A stretch of DNA of 64,000 nucleotides from contig NZ_CALGRE010000014.1 in assembly GCF_937958975.1 (NCBI RefSeq), positions 59,227 to 123,226 of the forward strand, written 5' to 3'. Shown here piece by piece: positions 63,950 through 64,000 of the stretch. The notes below the pieces were generated by a model, which saw only the letters and a list, made by a program, of their open reading frames with translations, did no database searches and was not told the DNA's origin. A program made the position numbers and the translations under genes. Positions within the stretch are counted from its first letter, which is position 1. Every line of letters begins with the position of its first letter. The stretch is from an uncultured Eubacterium sp. Lineage in GTDB: Bacteria > Bacillota > Clostridia > Lachnospirales > Lachnospiraceae.

Positions 63950-64000
63950 AGATCGGAAGAGCACACGTCAGAACTCCAGTCACATACGCAGATCTCGTAT
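63950..64000. other. Illumina TruSeq adapter sequence (not genomic)
   Basis: Bases 63950-63983 match the TruSeq adapter beginning AGATCGGAAGAGCACACGTC with one mismatch (A at 63970). The next eight bases, ATACGCAG (63984-63991), lie in the index position, and ATCTCGTAT (63992-64000) is the start of the P7-side sequence. This is an untrimmed adapter at a contig end. It gives the predicted protein its false MCSSDL start. Confidence 0.97.

Noticed and set aside
63950..63966. GTG start giving a protein that begins MCSSDL
   Set aside because: The codons come from the sequencing adapter; the real gene continues beyond the sequence end.
1..64000. tRNA or rRNA genes
   Set aside because: I saw no cloverleaf with CCA-end or conserved TTCGAATC-type arm, and no rRNA-like stretch, in the intergenic spaces.

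Overview
The window reads as a chromosomal piece of a low-GC, Gram-positive, endospore-forming anaerobe of the class Clostridia, most probably a member of the Lachnospiraceae. The basis is its A/T-rich coding, strong AGGAGG-type ribosome binding sites, sporulation genes (spoIVA, yqfC, yqfD, a SpoVB-like flippase), an L27 with the Firmicutes N-terminal extension plus its Prp protease, and gene orders typical of this group. Genes are tightly packed and no gap reaches 300 bases. I see no rRNA or tRNA gene, CRISPR array, transposon or prophage. The species assignment is an inference.

Layout, + strand. 1-5.3 kb: the end of a cardiolipin synthase gene, spoIVA, and a large secreted GH99/GH71-like glycoside hydrolase. 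5.4-9.7 kb: tyrS, alaS and rpsU. 9.8-15.6 kb: yqfC-yqfD-phoH-ybeY, a DUF3048 lipoprotein-like gene and a SpoVB-like flippase. 15.6-20.8 kb: a small BofC-like protein, two flavoproteins, an unknown gene, a DUF896 protein and a 5-formyl-THF cyclo-ligase. 20.8-29.1 kb: a tRNA-modification and mismatch-repair run, miaB-mutS-mutL-miaA-ynbB. 29.1-38.2 kb: a structured intergenic element, then the shape/division cluster radC-mreBCD-mrdA-minDE-rodA-mgsA, without minC. 38.3-46.0 kb: a small P-loop protein, then (after a minus-strand DUF378 gene) an HlyD-like protein-yggS-sepF-ylmH-lspA-rluD, followed by a ttcA-like gene and a tyrosine recombinase.

At 46.0-47.4 kb a minus-strand LysM membrane protein gene and a plus-strand lexA gene diverge from a control region holding three LexA-type boxes. 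This is an SOS regulation module of the yneA/lexA type.

Layout, - strand (47.4-64 kb; the last 51 bases are not genomic). Read in the direction of transcription: a radical SAM protein (cut at the end of the sequence), its DUF2344 partner, RNase G, then an inserted block (solute-binding lipoprotein, YesM-like kinase, YesN-like regulator, SanA-like protein, DUF4317 protein), then rplU-prp-rpmA, obgE-yhbY, a nadD-yqeK fusion, rsfS, a GH13 amylase-family enzyme and a His-rich CobW-family GTPase. The radical SAM-DUF2344-rng-rplU-prp-rpmA-obg order is a conserved Firmicutes block, so the sensor cassette looks like a lineage-specific insertion.

The last 51 bases (63950-64000) match an Illumina TruSeq adapter, including an 8-base index. 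They are a sequencing artefact and create a false start for the last gene. The best leads for follow-up are the SOS module, the three-hairpin element ahead of radC, the solute-binding-protein/kinase/regulator cassette coupled to rng, and the missing minC.
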